Source: an uncultured Sphingomonadaceae bacterium
Lineage (GTDB): Bacteria; Pseudomonadota; Alphaproteobacteria; Sphingomonadales; Sphingomonadaceae
DNA: 64,000 bases
Reading direction: 5' to 3'
NCBI GenBank assembly: GCA_947494305.1
Contig: CANLUL010000001.1
Span: forward strand, 1,612,001 to 1,676,000
The stretch's first letter is position 1. Each line of letters starts with the position of its first letter. The notes under the pieces are model-generated. The model was not told the origin of the DNA, ran no database searches, and saw nothing but the letters and a program-made list of their open reading frames with translations. This document shows, one piece after another, positions 25,186-34,588 of the stretch. The translations under genes were made by a program, and so were the position numbers.

Positions 25186-25860
25186 TCACTCCATACACTG
25201 GTCGTACAGTCCGGCCACTTGCCGGGCGTTCGAGCACAAGATACCGCCCCATTTATAGCCTTCCTGGCCTTTGGCGCGGCGGATCTTGAACCAGTTAAAG
25301 CCGTTCATCATCACGCCGGTATTCTCGATCAATGTCACGTTTTCACCCTCCTGCAGGCTACCGGTCTGTGCAAAATCCATCCCCGGTCCTGCACGAAGTT
25401 TCCCGCCCCAGCTGCGCGCGGGAACGTCCAGCGCAATCGGCCCGCCCGCCGCATCGGGGGTCGCCTCTCCTGCGCCATCCTCTGGCTCGCCGCCGACAAA
25501 TGTACATTCGGTGTGCCCCGGTTGATCGCTATCTGCGCCATAGATCAGCACCGCCGTGCTGTTGGTGGTCAGCAGAATATAGTCCCCGCCCTCATAGCGC
25601 GCACCGCTTTCCGGATAATTATATTTTGCGCGCAGCGGCGTCACGACAGGGCCAGCATCGGGAGCATTTTCGCTCTGCACCTGATACTGCACCGTGGCCT
25701 TGTTCTGATCAAACGCATCAAAGATTACCAGATGCTCACCATCGCCCACCGGCTGGCATCGGAACTGATCATTGAGCGATGCCTGCGCGGGACTGGCCAT
25801 TGCGATCAGTGACAAAGCGCTCGCCGCACAAAGCATGAAAGGGGTCAGGGATATCATCAT
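25186..25860 (-). CDS. Secreted SH3-domain protein
   Basis: A protein of about 224 residues with a signal peptide (MISLTPFMLCAASALSL, cleavage after ASPAQA). The N-terminal half contains strands and two likely disulfide cysteines. The C-terminal half holds a bacterial SH3 domain: SWGGKLRAGPGMDFAQTGSL, then GENVTLIENTGVMMNGFNWFKIR and GYKWGGILC. A possible role is cell-wall binding. I chose the ATG at 25860/25857 because of the AAAGGA site; the 25884 ATG lacks one. It shares orientation and a 43-nt gap with the Rid-type gene upstream, so they may be co-transcribed. Confidence 0.72.
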   Translation of the reverse strand: MMISLTPFMLCAASALSLIAMASPAQASLNDQFRCQPVGDGEHLVIFDAFDQNKATVQYQVQSENAPDAGPVVTPLRAKYNYPESGARYEGGDYILLTTNSTAVLIYGADSDQPGHTECTFVGGEPEDGAGEATPDAAGGPIALDVPARSWGGKLRAGPGMDFAQTGSLQEGENVTLIENTGVMMNGFNWFKIRRAKGQEGYKWGGILCSNARQVAGLYDQCME

Positions 25861-25903
25861 ATTTCCTTTGGTTGCCTTCGCCATATTCTATCGACCTTTA
25901 CGT

Positions 25904-26680
25904 TCACTCCGCCGGATCGATTGTGATAGCGGTCACCTTAGGGAAATCATCGCTCATCACATCGCCTGCATTGTTATATTGTTTACCTGTACCCACCACG
26001 ATCCGCGCAGTACGTCCAATATATTCGGGCGGCATTTCCTGGTTCGAAAACCAGCCTTCACAGTCACCTACGCTGCACAAGGCCGATTGTGTATCGGCAT
26101 CATCGGCTGCGTCCAGCGGGCGGTAATCCAGATAGCAATTGTCACCGCATTCAAAGCCCTCAATCCGGATGCGAACCGCGTTACTTGCGGCATTTGGCGA
26201 GGGCCCTTTTCCGATTGATTTTTTCCCATCAGGAATCCGTGCGATAATTTTCATTTCCACAACCGCCGTCGGATCAAACAGCTCCGCGCCACCAATAGCG
26301 GTCCAGGCGGGAAACGGTGCCTTGATATAGCGGTGCTTGACCTCGGCAAATTCCATGATGTGCGTGCGCATATCCGTGTGATAGGTGGTGATATCAACCA
26401 CGTCGCTCCAACCGACACCTGCCCTTTCCAATATTTTTCCCACCGATTTGAATGCGCGATCATAACCGGGTTTCAAATCCGTTTCACCGGACGCTGGCCC
26501 GATCATCAAGCCGGACATAAAGACATAGTCGTCGGTCAGCACCGCCCGCGAATATCCCGCCTGTTCCAGAAAAGCGCGTTCCTGCTGGTCCTCAGGCATG
26601 ATTACCGTTTTCTTGCTTTGGGCGTAGACTGGTGTGTTCAACAATATCGCCACAAGGGCAGTGATCAGCGATTTGTACAT
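25904..26680 (-). CDS. Rid-family protein, secreted, with C-terminal extension
   Basis: A 258-residue protein with a signal peptide (cleaved near AQS), so it is periplasmic. Residues 30-165 have the RidA/YjgF fold (VFMSGLMIGPASGETDLKPGYDRAFKSVGKILERAG and VDITTYHTD). In the position of the RidA catalytic Arg, the local sequence reads GGAELFDPTAVVEMKIIAR, with no arginine in the expected place, so a plain imine-deaminase role is doubtful. The C-terminal 90 residues are an extra domain with four cysteines (ECGDNCYLDYR and ALCSVGDCEGWF). The ATG at 26680 has GGAG at 6 nt; an ATG at 26686 is too close to it. Confidence 0.75.
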   Translation of the reverse strand: MYKSLITALVAILLNTPVYAQSKKTVIMPEDQQERAFLEQAGYSRAVLTDDYVFMSGLMIGPASGETDLKPGYDRAFKSVGKILERAGVGWSDVVDITTYHTDMRTHIMEFAEVKHRYIKAPFPAWTAIGGAELFDPTAVVEMKIIARIPDGKKSIGKGPSPNAASNAVRIRIEGFECGDNCYLDYRPLDAADDADTQSALCSVGDCEGWFSNQEMPPEYIGRTARIVVGTGKQYNNAGDVMSDDFPKVTAITIDPAE

Positions 26681-26779
26681 ATTCATCTCCACATTCTGGC
26701 GTGAGGGACAGGATGGCATGGTTTCACAAAGAGGTGAAGGGTGGTATTTGCAAACGGGCGGAGAGCGGGAAATATTGTA

Positions 26780-26805
26780 GGTGACAGAGGTGACACCCTG
26801 TCACC
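26780..26805. repeat. Inverted repeat downstream of the HTH gene
   Basis: GGTGACAG and CTGTCACC form perfect 8-bp arms around a 10-nt loop that itself contains GGTGACACC. The same GGTGACAG word recurs near 26859. It probably forms a hairpin in the 3' region of the HTH gene (stop at 26898, minus strand); no T tract follows. Confidence 0.45.
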
Positions 26806-26897
26806 CTGCCCCCTCACAGCCCAACCCTTTGAAGATGCTGACTTTCTCAGCCATGCGGGCTGGGTGACAGTTTGCGCTGAGAAAATCACTCTCTCCA

Positions 26898-27458
26898 TCA
26901 CCATCGCCGCCCCCGCTCCTCCGGCGCATGTTTGTGGGTGAGCGCCTTGATCTTGTCCTCCGTGCTTTCGGCATCGTCGCCATATTCCCAATCGAGCTGC
27001 CCCTCGGCAATCTGATCGAGCAGCTCCTCCCAATATTCACTGTGAAACTCCGCCGCCGCACCGTTGCGCAAAGTCACCGGCGCGCCAAAGCGGTTGCGCA
27101 TAGCGAGCAGCGCGATGGTCAGCCGCTCGTCAAATTTGCGCGAGGTGCCGACCAGCTCGCCCTTGTAATAATGCGGCACCTCCACTCCGTTCAGCGCCCG
27201 CTCGAGCGCGACCTGCGCCAGATTGTCATAACCATGCTGAAACGCCGCCTCCCACCCGACATCAAAAGGCCGCCCTTTTTGCTGCGTGCGCAAACGATAG
27301 GCGGACTGCCGCGACATGCCGACCGACCGGGCCGCGGCGGAGACATTGTTGGTCACCGCAAGCTGTCGCAAAAATTCCGCCATCTTGTACGGCGTCCAGC
27401 GGTCCTTGCGAGTGGGTTTGATTTTTGTGGGTTTGGGGGTGTTGGGGGAGTCTGTCAT
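26898..27458 (-). CDS. HTH protein resembling terminase small subunit
   Basis: A 186-residue protein. The N-terminus is basic and Pro/Lys-rich (PKPTKIKPTRKDRWTPYK), then a helix-turn-helix (FLRQLAVTNNVSAAARSVGMSRQSAYRLR), then a helical region (EAAFQHGYDNLAQVALERALNGV) and an acidic C-terminus. The layout resembles phage terminase small subunits or related DNA-binding proteins, but there is no phage context. Two partial copies of its leader and N-terminus lie at 28.4 kb and 19.7 kb, so the gene start belongs to a dispersed repeat. It is divergent from the 27666 gene. Confidence 0.7.
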   Translation of the reverse strand: MTDSPNTPKPTKIKPTRKDRWTPYKMAEFLRQLAVTNNVSAAARSVGMSRQSAYRLRTQQKGRPFDVGWEAAFQHGYDNLAQVALERALNGVEVPHYYKGELVGTSRKFDERLTIALLAMRNRFGAPVTLRNGAAAEFHSEYWEELLDQIAEGQLDWEYGDDAESTEDKIKALTHKHAPEERGRRW

Positions 27459-27665
27459 GGGGCTGACGGTAAGCGATACGGGCGTGTGTAGGAAAGGGTG
27501 TTGGAGATTAGCGTAAGTATTTCGGGAGACATACTTTTGGTTTTTCCTACCAATATTGTATTAGTTTTCCTATCCGTGAGCTTAATCACGTTTTGCGGTA
27601 ATGAAATTGTTTCATATAACACTTCATGTTTGCAACCTTCGCCAAACCAAAAGGGGAGAGAGAAA

Positions 27666-28283
27666 ATGGGACTAAGGGATCCGGAAACGCGCGCTGCTTT
27701 CGATTTGGTGGCGAAATACTCAGTGATTGCCGTTGCGGGGCTTTGGACGCTCTATGTGGGTACGGACTATCTGGATAGACAAGCCAAAGCACTTGAACTG
27801 GGCAATGTCGCGCTGGGAGTCGCATCGGTTCCAACTGCGGATACAACCATTACATTCGTTGAAAAACCGAAGCCGGAACCGGGTGAGAAACTCTGCTTTC
27901 CGGAAGGCAAATACGCAATTAAGAATACGGGCCAGTTGGCGGTAGAACTCAAACCGGCCGTGATCAAGCTATACGAGGTACCGGTCACTTATCTGAAGGA
28001 TGGTCAGAAAACTGTATCTTGGTCACTGGAAACAGTGCTCGCAAAGCTTGAGCCGATCCGTACCGAAACACTCGGCGGCAGCGAAGTGATAAGTATCGGC
28101 AATTCGTATGAACGGATTTTTGCATATACAATCCGCCGAAAACCCGGTCATTCGTACGTTCTGGTCGCCAATGCGGCCGGAGGCATACCCGAAAATGCCG
28201 CCGTCGATGACGATGCGAGAGCCATCCGAAAATTCGGTCCCAATGATTTGCGCCACGTCGCTCTACTCGGAGCTTATTGCTGA
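27666..28283 (+). CDS. Unknown protein with N-terminal membrane helix
   Basis: A 205-residue protein; the start chosen (ATG 27666) has GGGGAGAG upstream. A hydrophobic helix (about 16-35, YSVIAVAGLWTLYVGTDYL) is followed by a polar, strand-rich domain (about 80-190) with TITFVEKPKPEPGEKLCFPEGKYAIKN..., likely outside the cytoplasm. I do not recognise the family. The ORF remains open 168 nt further upstream, but that part reads as noncoding. It lies between the intact HTH gene and its truncated copy. Confidence 0.6.
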   Translation: MGLRDPETRAAFDLVAKYSVIAVAGLWTLYVGTDYLDRQAKALELGNVALGVASVPTADTTITFVEKPKPEPGEKLCFPEGKYAIKNTGQLAVELKPAVIKLYEVPVTYLKDGQKTVSWSLETVLAKLEPIRTETLGGSEVISIGNSYERIFAYTIRRKPGHSYVLVANAAGGIPENAAVDDDARAIRKFGPNDLRHVALLGAYC

Positions 28284-28323
28284 GAAATGCCGAAATTCGA
28301 GCCGCTAAAAATACAACTGGCCC

Positions 28324-28449
28324 CTAAGCAATAAGCTCCGGCGGCGTCCACCCATACTTCCGCACGCCCAGCGAGACTGGCGTGAAGGCGGGCAAGCGGG
28401 AGATCTGGTGATGGCGTTTTGCGGGCCGAGAATTTGGCGTTTCTGTCAT
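28324..28449 (-). pseudogene. Truncated copy (B) of the HTH gene N-terminus
   Basis: A 41-codon minus-strand frame starts MTETPNSRPAKR and ends KYGWTPPELIA-stop. Its first residues and WTP resemble the intact HTH protein (MTDSPNTPKPTK ... RWTPYKMAEFL). Its leader (CCCTTTCCTACACACCCC) is nearly identical to that of the intact gene (CCCTTTCCTACACACGCC). It stops where the intact protein begins its helix-turn-helix. It is either a decayed duplicate or a tiny separate gene; I favour decay. Confidence 0.45.
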
Positions 28450-28562
28450 GGGATGAACGAGTGGTTATGTGGGGGTGTGTAGGAAAGGGTGTTGGGGGTT
28501 GGGTGCATTGTTGCACCCTTCACCGGAATTCCATATATGGGCTTTTGAGGGTTGAATTTGGC

Positions 28563-28581
28563 GTATTTGGTAAACTGTCAC
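28563..28581 (-). repeat. Left arm of inverted repeat flanking the DUF2971 gene
   Basis: The 19 bp here, GTATTTGGTAAACTGTCAC, are the exact reverse complement of 29628-29646. The arms lie 13 nt outside the stop and 58 nt outside the start of the DUF2971 gene. Beyond the perfect 19 bp, weaker matches extend on both sides (GAATTAC inside, AAAT...CCC outside). Confidence 0.7.
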
Positions 28582-28594
28582 CGTGATCGTAATT

Positions 28595-29569
28595 CTAGAG
28601 AGCCCTGTATGAGATATCCGATTTCACGATATTGACATTAAACCAATTATGAGCGGCAAAGTTGAAGATGCTATCAGCAATTGCGTCCTGATCGCCTGAT
28701 GGACCAATGATAATTCGAGACAAATTGGACTCATGAAACTGGTCCGGCTTTCTCTCGCTATTGAGGAAATTGATATCTAGATGTGGCCGCCTAATCCCGC
28801 TGCGACCACTTTCGGAAAACACCATTTTCCCTCCCACGGACTCCGGTTCGTGCGGTTGGTGAAATACCATTGTTCGGACTTCTCGTTCTTCCTTGTAATC
28901 AGAATCTTTGAAAACGACGGGCAACACATTTAGAAGTTGGAAAAGTGTCAGATGCATATCCGAAATACTATAGGAATGCTCATCTAAGGACCTGAGCACT
29001 TCAAAGTATCTGTCGAGACGCGCCCTCACAAGAATTGCGGCATCCGAAGCATCATAGATAACGCGAAAAGGCCTGCTAATTTTCGAGTTTATCTTATTCC
29101 TCACAGGACCGGTTGATTTAGGGTAGTCTAGAACCAAAGCAACACCCAATCCATTCGACCCGTAAAGGCGCCATTGGTTCAAAGTTCCATTGATTTCTTC
29201 CTCATTGATGCCGTCGCATAGGCAAAAAACAAATGGCCAGTGCCGCATTTTATCTTTTAAAGTCCACAAGTGAAGACATTGCTGCTCCAATCTGGAGCAA
29301 TTTCGCGCGTAATCCTTTACAACCGAGCGAACGATCTCGTACCCAAAGTGCCATTCTCTTGGGTCATTCATAGACCCCAAAGATGTATGCCGTAGCGTTT
29401 GATTTTCTAGGATCGAGTAGAGTGTTGACAAACTCGTATAGTGAATCAGCTTTTCCGACCTAGGAGCAACATTTTCATCGGTGCCGAGCCAGAAGCTATT
29501 CGAGACCTCAGATAACTGTCGTAGACCTTTCTCCGACGGGGCTGAGATTGGATCAGATCCATTTGACAT
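28595..29569 (-). CDS. DUF2971 domain protein
   Basis: A 324-residue protein. The N-terminal IHYTSLSTLYSILENQTLRHTSLGSMNDPREWHFGYEIV matches the start of DUF2971 domains, and VRTMVFHQP and LSRIIIGPSGDQ follow later. Such proteins are frequent in accessory regions and beside defence or mobile genes; their activity is not established. The gene is framed by 19-bp inverted repeats, and a REP-like hairpin lies upstream. This suggests that it moved in as a cassette. The ribosome site is weak (AAGGA 14 nt from ATG), so the start is uncertain. Confidence 0.78.
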   Translation of the reverse strand: MSNGSDPISAPSEKGLRQLSEVSNSFWLGTDENVAPRSEKLIHYTSLSTLYSILENQTLRHTSLGSMNDPREWHFGYEIVRSVVKDYARNCSRLEQQCLHLWTLKDKMRHWPFVFCLCDGINEEEINGTLNQWRLYGSNGLGVALVLDYPKSTGPVRNKINSKISRPFRVIYDASDAAILVRARLDRYFEVLRSLDEHSYSISDMHLTLFQLLNVLPVVFKDSDYKEEREVRTMVFHQPHEPESVGGKMVFSESGRSGIRRPHLDINFLNSERKPDQFHESNLSRIIIGPSGDQDAIADSIFNFAAHNWFNVNIVKSDISYRAL

Positions 29570-29627
29570 CGCAATCTAGACTTCCTTCTTATGGACTGCT
29601 TGTACTCTTGAATTACAATGAATTACA

Positions 29628-29646
29628 GTGACAGTTTACCAAATAC
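29628..29646 (+). repeat. Right arm of inverted repeat flanking the DUF2971 gene
   Basis: GTGACAGTTTACCAAATAC is the exact complement of 28563-28581. The word TTAC-GGTGACAGTG appears again near 29736, which suggests a family of repeats in this genome sharing the GTGACAGT core. Confidence 0.7.
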
Positions 29647-29666
29647 ACTAAATCACCCAAACCGTC

Positions 29667-29687
29667 ATCCTGAACTTGGTTCAGGAT
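29667..29687. repeat. REP-like hairpin in DUF2971 upstream region
   Basis: ATCCTGAAC, TTG and GTTCAGGAT form a near-perfect 21-bp inverted repeat, preceded by CGTC and followed by CTCC. This CGTCATCCTGAAC...GTTCAGGAT type is a familiar intergenic palindrome in sphingomonads, as far as I recall. It lies in a 200-bp gene-free stretch that also contains the right arm of the inverted repeat. Confidence 0.65.
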
Positions 29688-29771
29688 CTCCGTCGATTGT
29701 GCGCTACTTTAGGAGATTCCGGTATTACGGTGACAGTGCACTACTTCTAGTTACGATGACAAAATGCGGAA

Positions 29772-32137
<2,366 letters not shown>

Positions 32138-32170
32138 TTATTCGAAGGAGAGAGTGCGGGAAAATGGTCC

Positions 32171-32274
32171 GCTCCCTCCCTCCGCCTGTGATCCCTCTTG
32201 ATTGAGGGGCAGGATCAGGTTCAGCGGGTCGCAGGGCGTTAAACCTGCCTCTCAGTCAAACGACTCCCCGGGGA
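32171..32274 (-). promoter_or_regulatory. TPP riboswitch (THI element) controlling thiC
   Basis: Read on the minus strand, the leader holds GGGGAG, CTGAGAGG, then GACCCGCTGAACCTGATC and a terminal GGCGGAGGGAG, the conserved blocks of a TPP aptamer in order. It ends about 45 nt before the thiC start, so TPP binding probably hides the ribosome site or drives early stop. Boundaries are approximate. Confidence 0.93.
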
Positions 32275-32611
32275 TGTGTAAGTGTTAGAATATCATCGGA
32301 CTATTGTCACGACCAATTGTCCATCAACCGTTCTTCGATAAACTCTATCACAGCAAAACGGCAAACCAGATTGCTTGACGGGTCATTTCGATCGGAAAAT
32401 ATTCGAACAATATTGATTTACATCTTTTTACTCAATCCCGAACAAATACCGTGTTTTTGTTCAATTTTATTCGATTTTACCGCAATTTAACATTCTATTC
32501 TTGCTTTGATCGATGCACCAGAGATAGCAAAACGAGATGCAGGAAACCAACAGCCCTCAAATCACGACGCGCGTGTTCACGCTCGATCTAGGGGACTTGC
32601 ATACAGCCAAA
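32275..32611. other. Intergenic region upstream of the thiC leader
   Basis: About 340 bp, AT-rich around 32390-32510. The promoter of thiC (minus strand) should lie here. A 35-codon frame from ATG 32537 (MQETNSPQITTRVFTLDLG...) ends in the next hairpin; it has only a weak ribosome site and I do not call it as a gene. Confidence 0.4.
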
Positions 32612-32655
32612 GGAGCCAGTCATATTGAACGACCCCTGGGATAATGACTGGCTCC
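32612..32655 (+). repeat. Strong 12-bp hairpin upstream of small-protein copy 4
   Basis: GGAGCCAGTCAT (32612-32623) and ATGACTGGCTCC (32644-32655) are perfect complements around 20 nt (ATTGAACGACCCCTGGGATA). There is no T tract. Position, 26 nt before the start of copy 4, suggests a leader structure affecting its translation or a processed small RNA. It could also close the small frame beginning at 32537. Confidence 0.65.
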
Positions 32656-32681
32656 CAACCGCATGAGAGGGACTAAACCTG

Positions 32682-32891
32682 ATGGAGTATGAGTATAAAG
32701 TTCATGAGCTAACGGCGTTTGCAAGGCGGTTCAACAGGCAAACAGCCCCCTGCTTTCTCTCGGAAACTAACCAGCTGTTAAGATCAATTGATCGTTGTTT
32801 GGACAAGGCCGACCAACTCGACCTAAAAATCGTCGGCGTGAAACTAAGTGAAGCCCGCGAAGCACTCAAGGACATTCAGATTGATAAATAG
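32682..32891 (+). CDS. Small helical protein, family copy 4
   Basis: A 69-residue protein with an N-terminal extension (YEYKVHELTAFARRFNRQ...) not found in the other copies. The core IDRCLDKADQLDLKIVGVKL, then SEAREAL, aligns without gaps to copies 1-3; leucine becomes alanine at one position, and KV becomes KL. Starts ATG 32682 with AGAGGG about 12 nt upstream. A 12-bp hairpin sits just upstream. TetR follows 101 nt later. No function is known. Confidence 0.65.
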   Translation: MEYEYKVHELTAFARRFNRQTAPCFLSETNQLLRSIDRCLDKADQLDLKIVGVKLSEAREALKDIQIDK

Positions 32892-32992
32892 TCTGCTGAC
32901 AATGGTTTTAAACTATCTCAGGACATTTGCTTCCCAACTGTTATGTATAAGTTTCGTTAGAATATCAGAAGTATTGCAGCTACCATATCCCA

Positions 32993-33589
32993 ATGAATCC
33001 CATAAATAACCACAGCTTTGACGGAGGCGGGCTTTCTCGAACACAAGGCTCTTTAGGATGGGCAATACTGACACTCATGCCCACAAACGCCTGGGAAGAC
33101 ATCACTATTTCAATGTTGTGCAAGGAAGCGGGAATTTCCCGAACAACCTTTTATGCCCATTTTTCCGGCAAGGGTGAGCTTCTTGAAAAACTCTTCACAT
33201 GGATTGAAAACGCCTTGACCAATATTCCAACCGAAGGGCGGGGATTGGATGTAAATGGAACAGTTGGTTTTCTGTCACCGCTGTTGGGGCAAATAAAGGA
33301 ACGAAGGCAAGTCATCCAGCGGCAAAAGGACAATATGTCCGGTTACACACTGGCCCTCCGATTTCGATCCATGCTCGCCAATATGATCAAGATCGAGTTT
33401 AGAAGATCACAATATGGCAACATGCTAGATGACAAGCAATATACGTTGCTCAGCGGTGCAATATCGGCGTTGTTGCGACGCTGGATTGATGAATATTATT
33501 CCGAACCAGAAGAAGAAATGCTGAGCATTCTCGACAAACATGTGTCGGATTTTCTAGTTGCTCAGGGAATCGAAACGACCGGGAAATAG
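32993..33589 (+). CDS. TetR-family transcriptional regulator
   Basis: A 198-residue regulator. The N-terminal HTH (about 15-60) is visible as WEDITISMLCKEAGISRTTFYAHFSGKGELLEKLF, the standard TetR pattern. The C-terminal ligand domain is divergent helices. The start is ATG 32993. It lies at the left edge of the BVMO region and is a plausible repressor of that island, but no paired operator was found immediately upstream. Confidence 0.85.
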   Translation: MNPINNHSFDGGGLSRTQGSLGWAILTLMPTNAWEDITISMLCKEAGISRTTFYAHFSGKGELLEKLFTWIENALTNIPTEGRGLDVNGTVGFLSPLLGQIKERRQVIQRQKDNMSGYTLALRFRSMLANMIKIEFRRSQYGNMLDDKQYTLLSGAISALLRRWIDEYYSEPEEEMLSILDKHVSDFLVAQGIETTGK

Positions 33590-33664
33590 CTGGAGACAGG
33601 AACCAGCCAGTCCGATACTTAAGCTAAACAGCCTCAATGAGACGGTAGATTGCGGGAACCAAGA

Positions 33665-34147
33665 TCATTTGTCGCGCCGACTATTGGAATGGATGCGCGG
33701 CAGGATGTTTTCGGCAGCGACAACCTGTCCGTCTGGCCCGACAAAAGCCAAATCCAGTATGGCACCAGTTTCTCCAGAGATCATATCAAGCGGCGTTTTT
33801 CCTTCGTCCAGATACTCGTCCGCCCAATACATCATCGCCAAAAGGATTTTGGCAGTGGCCCTGCCCCGTGCGGTCAACCCATATTCGGTTCGTGCCCGGG
33901 CGGTACCATCGCGATATTCCATACCCTCGAGCAGACCGTCTTTGACCATCGCTTTGAGCCGATTGGCCAGAGTCGCGCGGGGAATATTTGCGTCATTCTT
34001 CAAATCATCGAATCGTTTCACCCCGTAAAACGCCTCGCGCAAAATTAGTAGACGCCATTTGTCTCCCAGCATTTCTGCGGCTTTTGCCATGCCACAATCG
34101 TCCAAATCAATCGGTGCGGCAGAAATTCTATTATCTGAGTTTGACAT
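33665..34147 (-). CDS. HxlR-type winged-helix regulator
   Basis: A 160-residue regulator. CGMAKAAEMLGDKWRLLILREAFYGVKRFDDLKNDANIPRATLANRLKAMVKDGLLE is the HxlR winged helix, with the N-terminal cysteine often used for redox or aldehyde sensing. The C-terminal 60 residues (AKILLAMMYWADEYLDEGKTP...) add a small domain. It is divergent from the membrane gene at 34198 with 50 nt between, so it probably controls that gene and itself. The ATG follows AGGTAAG. Confidence 0.87.
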   Translation of the reverse strand: MSNSDNRISAAPIDLDDCGMAKAAEMLGDKWRLLILREAFYGVKRFDDLKNDANIPRATLANRLKAMVKDGLLEGMEYRDGTARARTEYGLTARGRATAKILLAMMYWADEYLDEGKTPLDMISGETGAILDLAFVGPDGQVVAAENILPRIHSNSRRDK

Positions 34148-34197
34148 TTGAACTTACCTTATCTATTCGAATCTAAATTCAATAATGGAACTTAGAT

Positions 34198-34581
34198 ATG
34201 ACCTTGCTTGATATTGTGCTGATAGTCAAAATTGCTGTGACCGGATTGCTTGTCGGATTACCCATGCTGCTCTTGCCCCATGCCATGTTGTTAAAACGCC
34301 TTGGTATTGATGAGGTGGCGTTACCATATATTCGACTCTACGGTCTTGCGATAATGGCCTTGCTGGTCGGCTATGCAAGCGCGTTTTCCGGTTTTATCGG
34401 AGGTGAATTTCCAACAGGAATCGCGCTTATGGGCATCGTGTCCAACGGCGGTGGGTTCGTGACAATGCTCATCACAGGCTTGGCCGCAAGGCAGAAGCTA
34501 TTGGCGGGGTTTCTGTTGGTCATTGCAACCGCTCTGGTTGTCAGCGTGCTGATCCCGGATATATTTATGCAGGCAATCTGA
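34198..34581 (+). CDS. Four-helix membrane protein divergent from HxlR gene
   Basis: A 127-residue hydrophobic protein with about four membrane helices (7-28, 44-64, 73-93 and 101-121). A short polar loop (LKRLGIDEVALPYIRLYG) joins helices 1 and 2. I recognise no family beyond small integral-membrane proteins of unknown role. The start at 34198 follows GGAAC. It is probably controlled by the divergent HxlR regulator. The BVMO at 34589 converges on it. Confidence 0.65.
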   Translation: MTLLDIVLIVKIAVTGLLVGLPMLLLPHAMLLKRLGIDEVALPYIRLYGLAIMALLVGYASAFSGFIGGEFPTGIALMGIVSNGGGFVTMLITGLAARQKLLAGFLLVIATALVVSVLIPDIFMQAI

Positions 34582-34588
34582 GACTGTT

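Larger units (their letters stand above)
28284..28594. other. Intergenic stretch with truncated HTH copy and inverted-repeat arm
   Basis: About 310 bp. It holds the truncated gene copy (28324-28449), its leader repeat (up to about 28500) and the left arm of the inverted repeat around the DUF2971 gene (28563-28581). No other gene is apparent. Confidence 0.5.

Noticed and set aside
26683-27061. Overlapping minus-strand frames downstream of the HTH gene
   Set aside because: They are shadows of the HTH gene and its 3' repeats, with low-complexity Arg/Gly-rich translation.
32537-32644. 35-codon frame that could be a peptide precursor
   Set aside because: It has a weak ribosome site, no processing gene nearby and no core-peptide pattern such as a lasso or lanthipeptide motif. 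Kept only as context of the hairpin finding.
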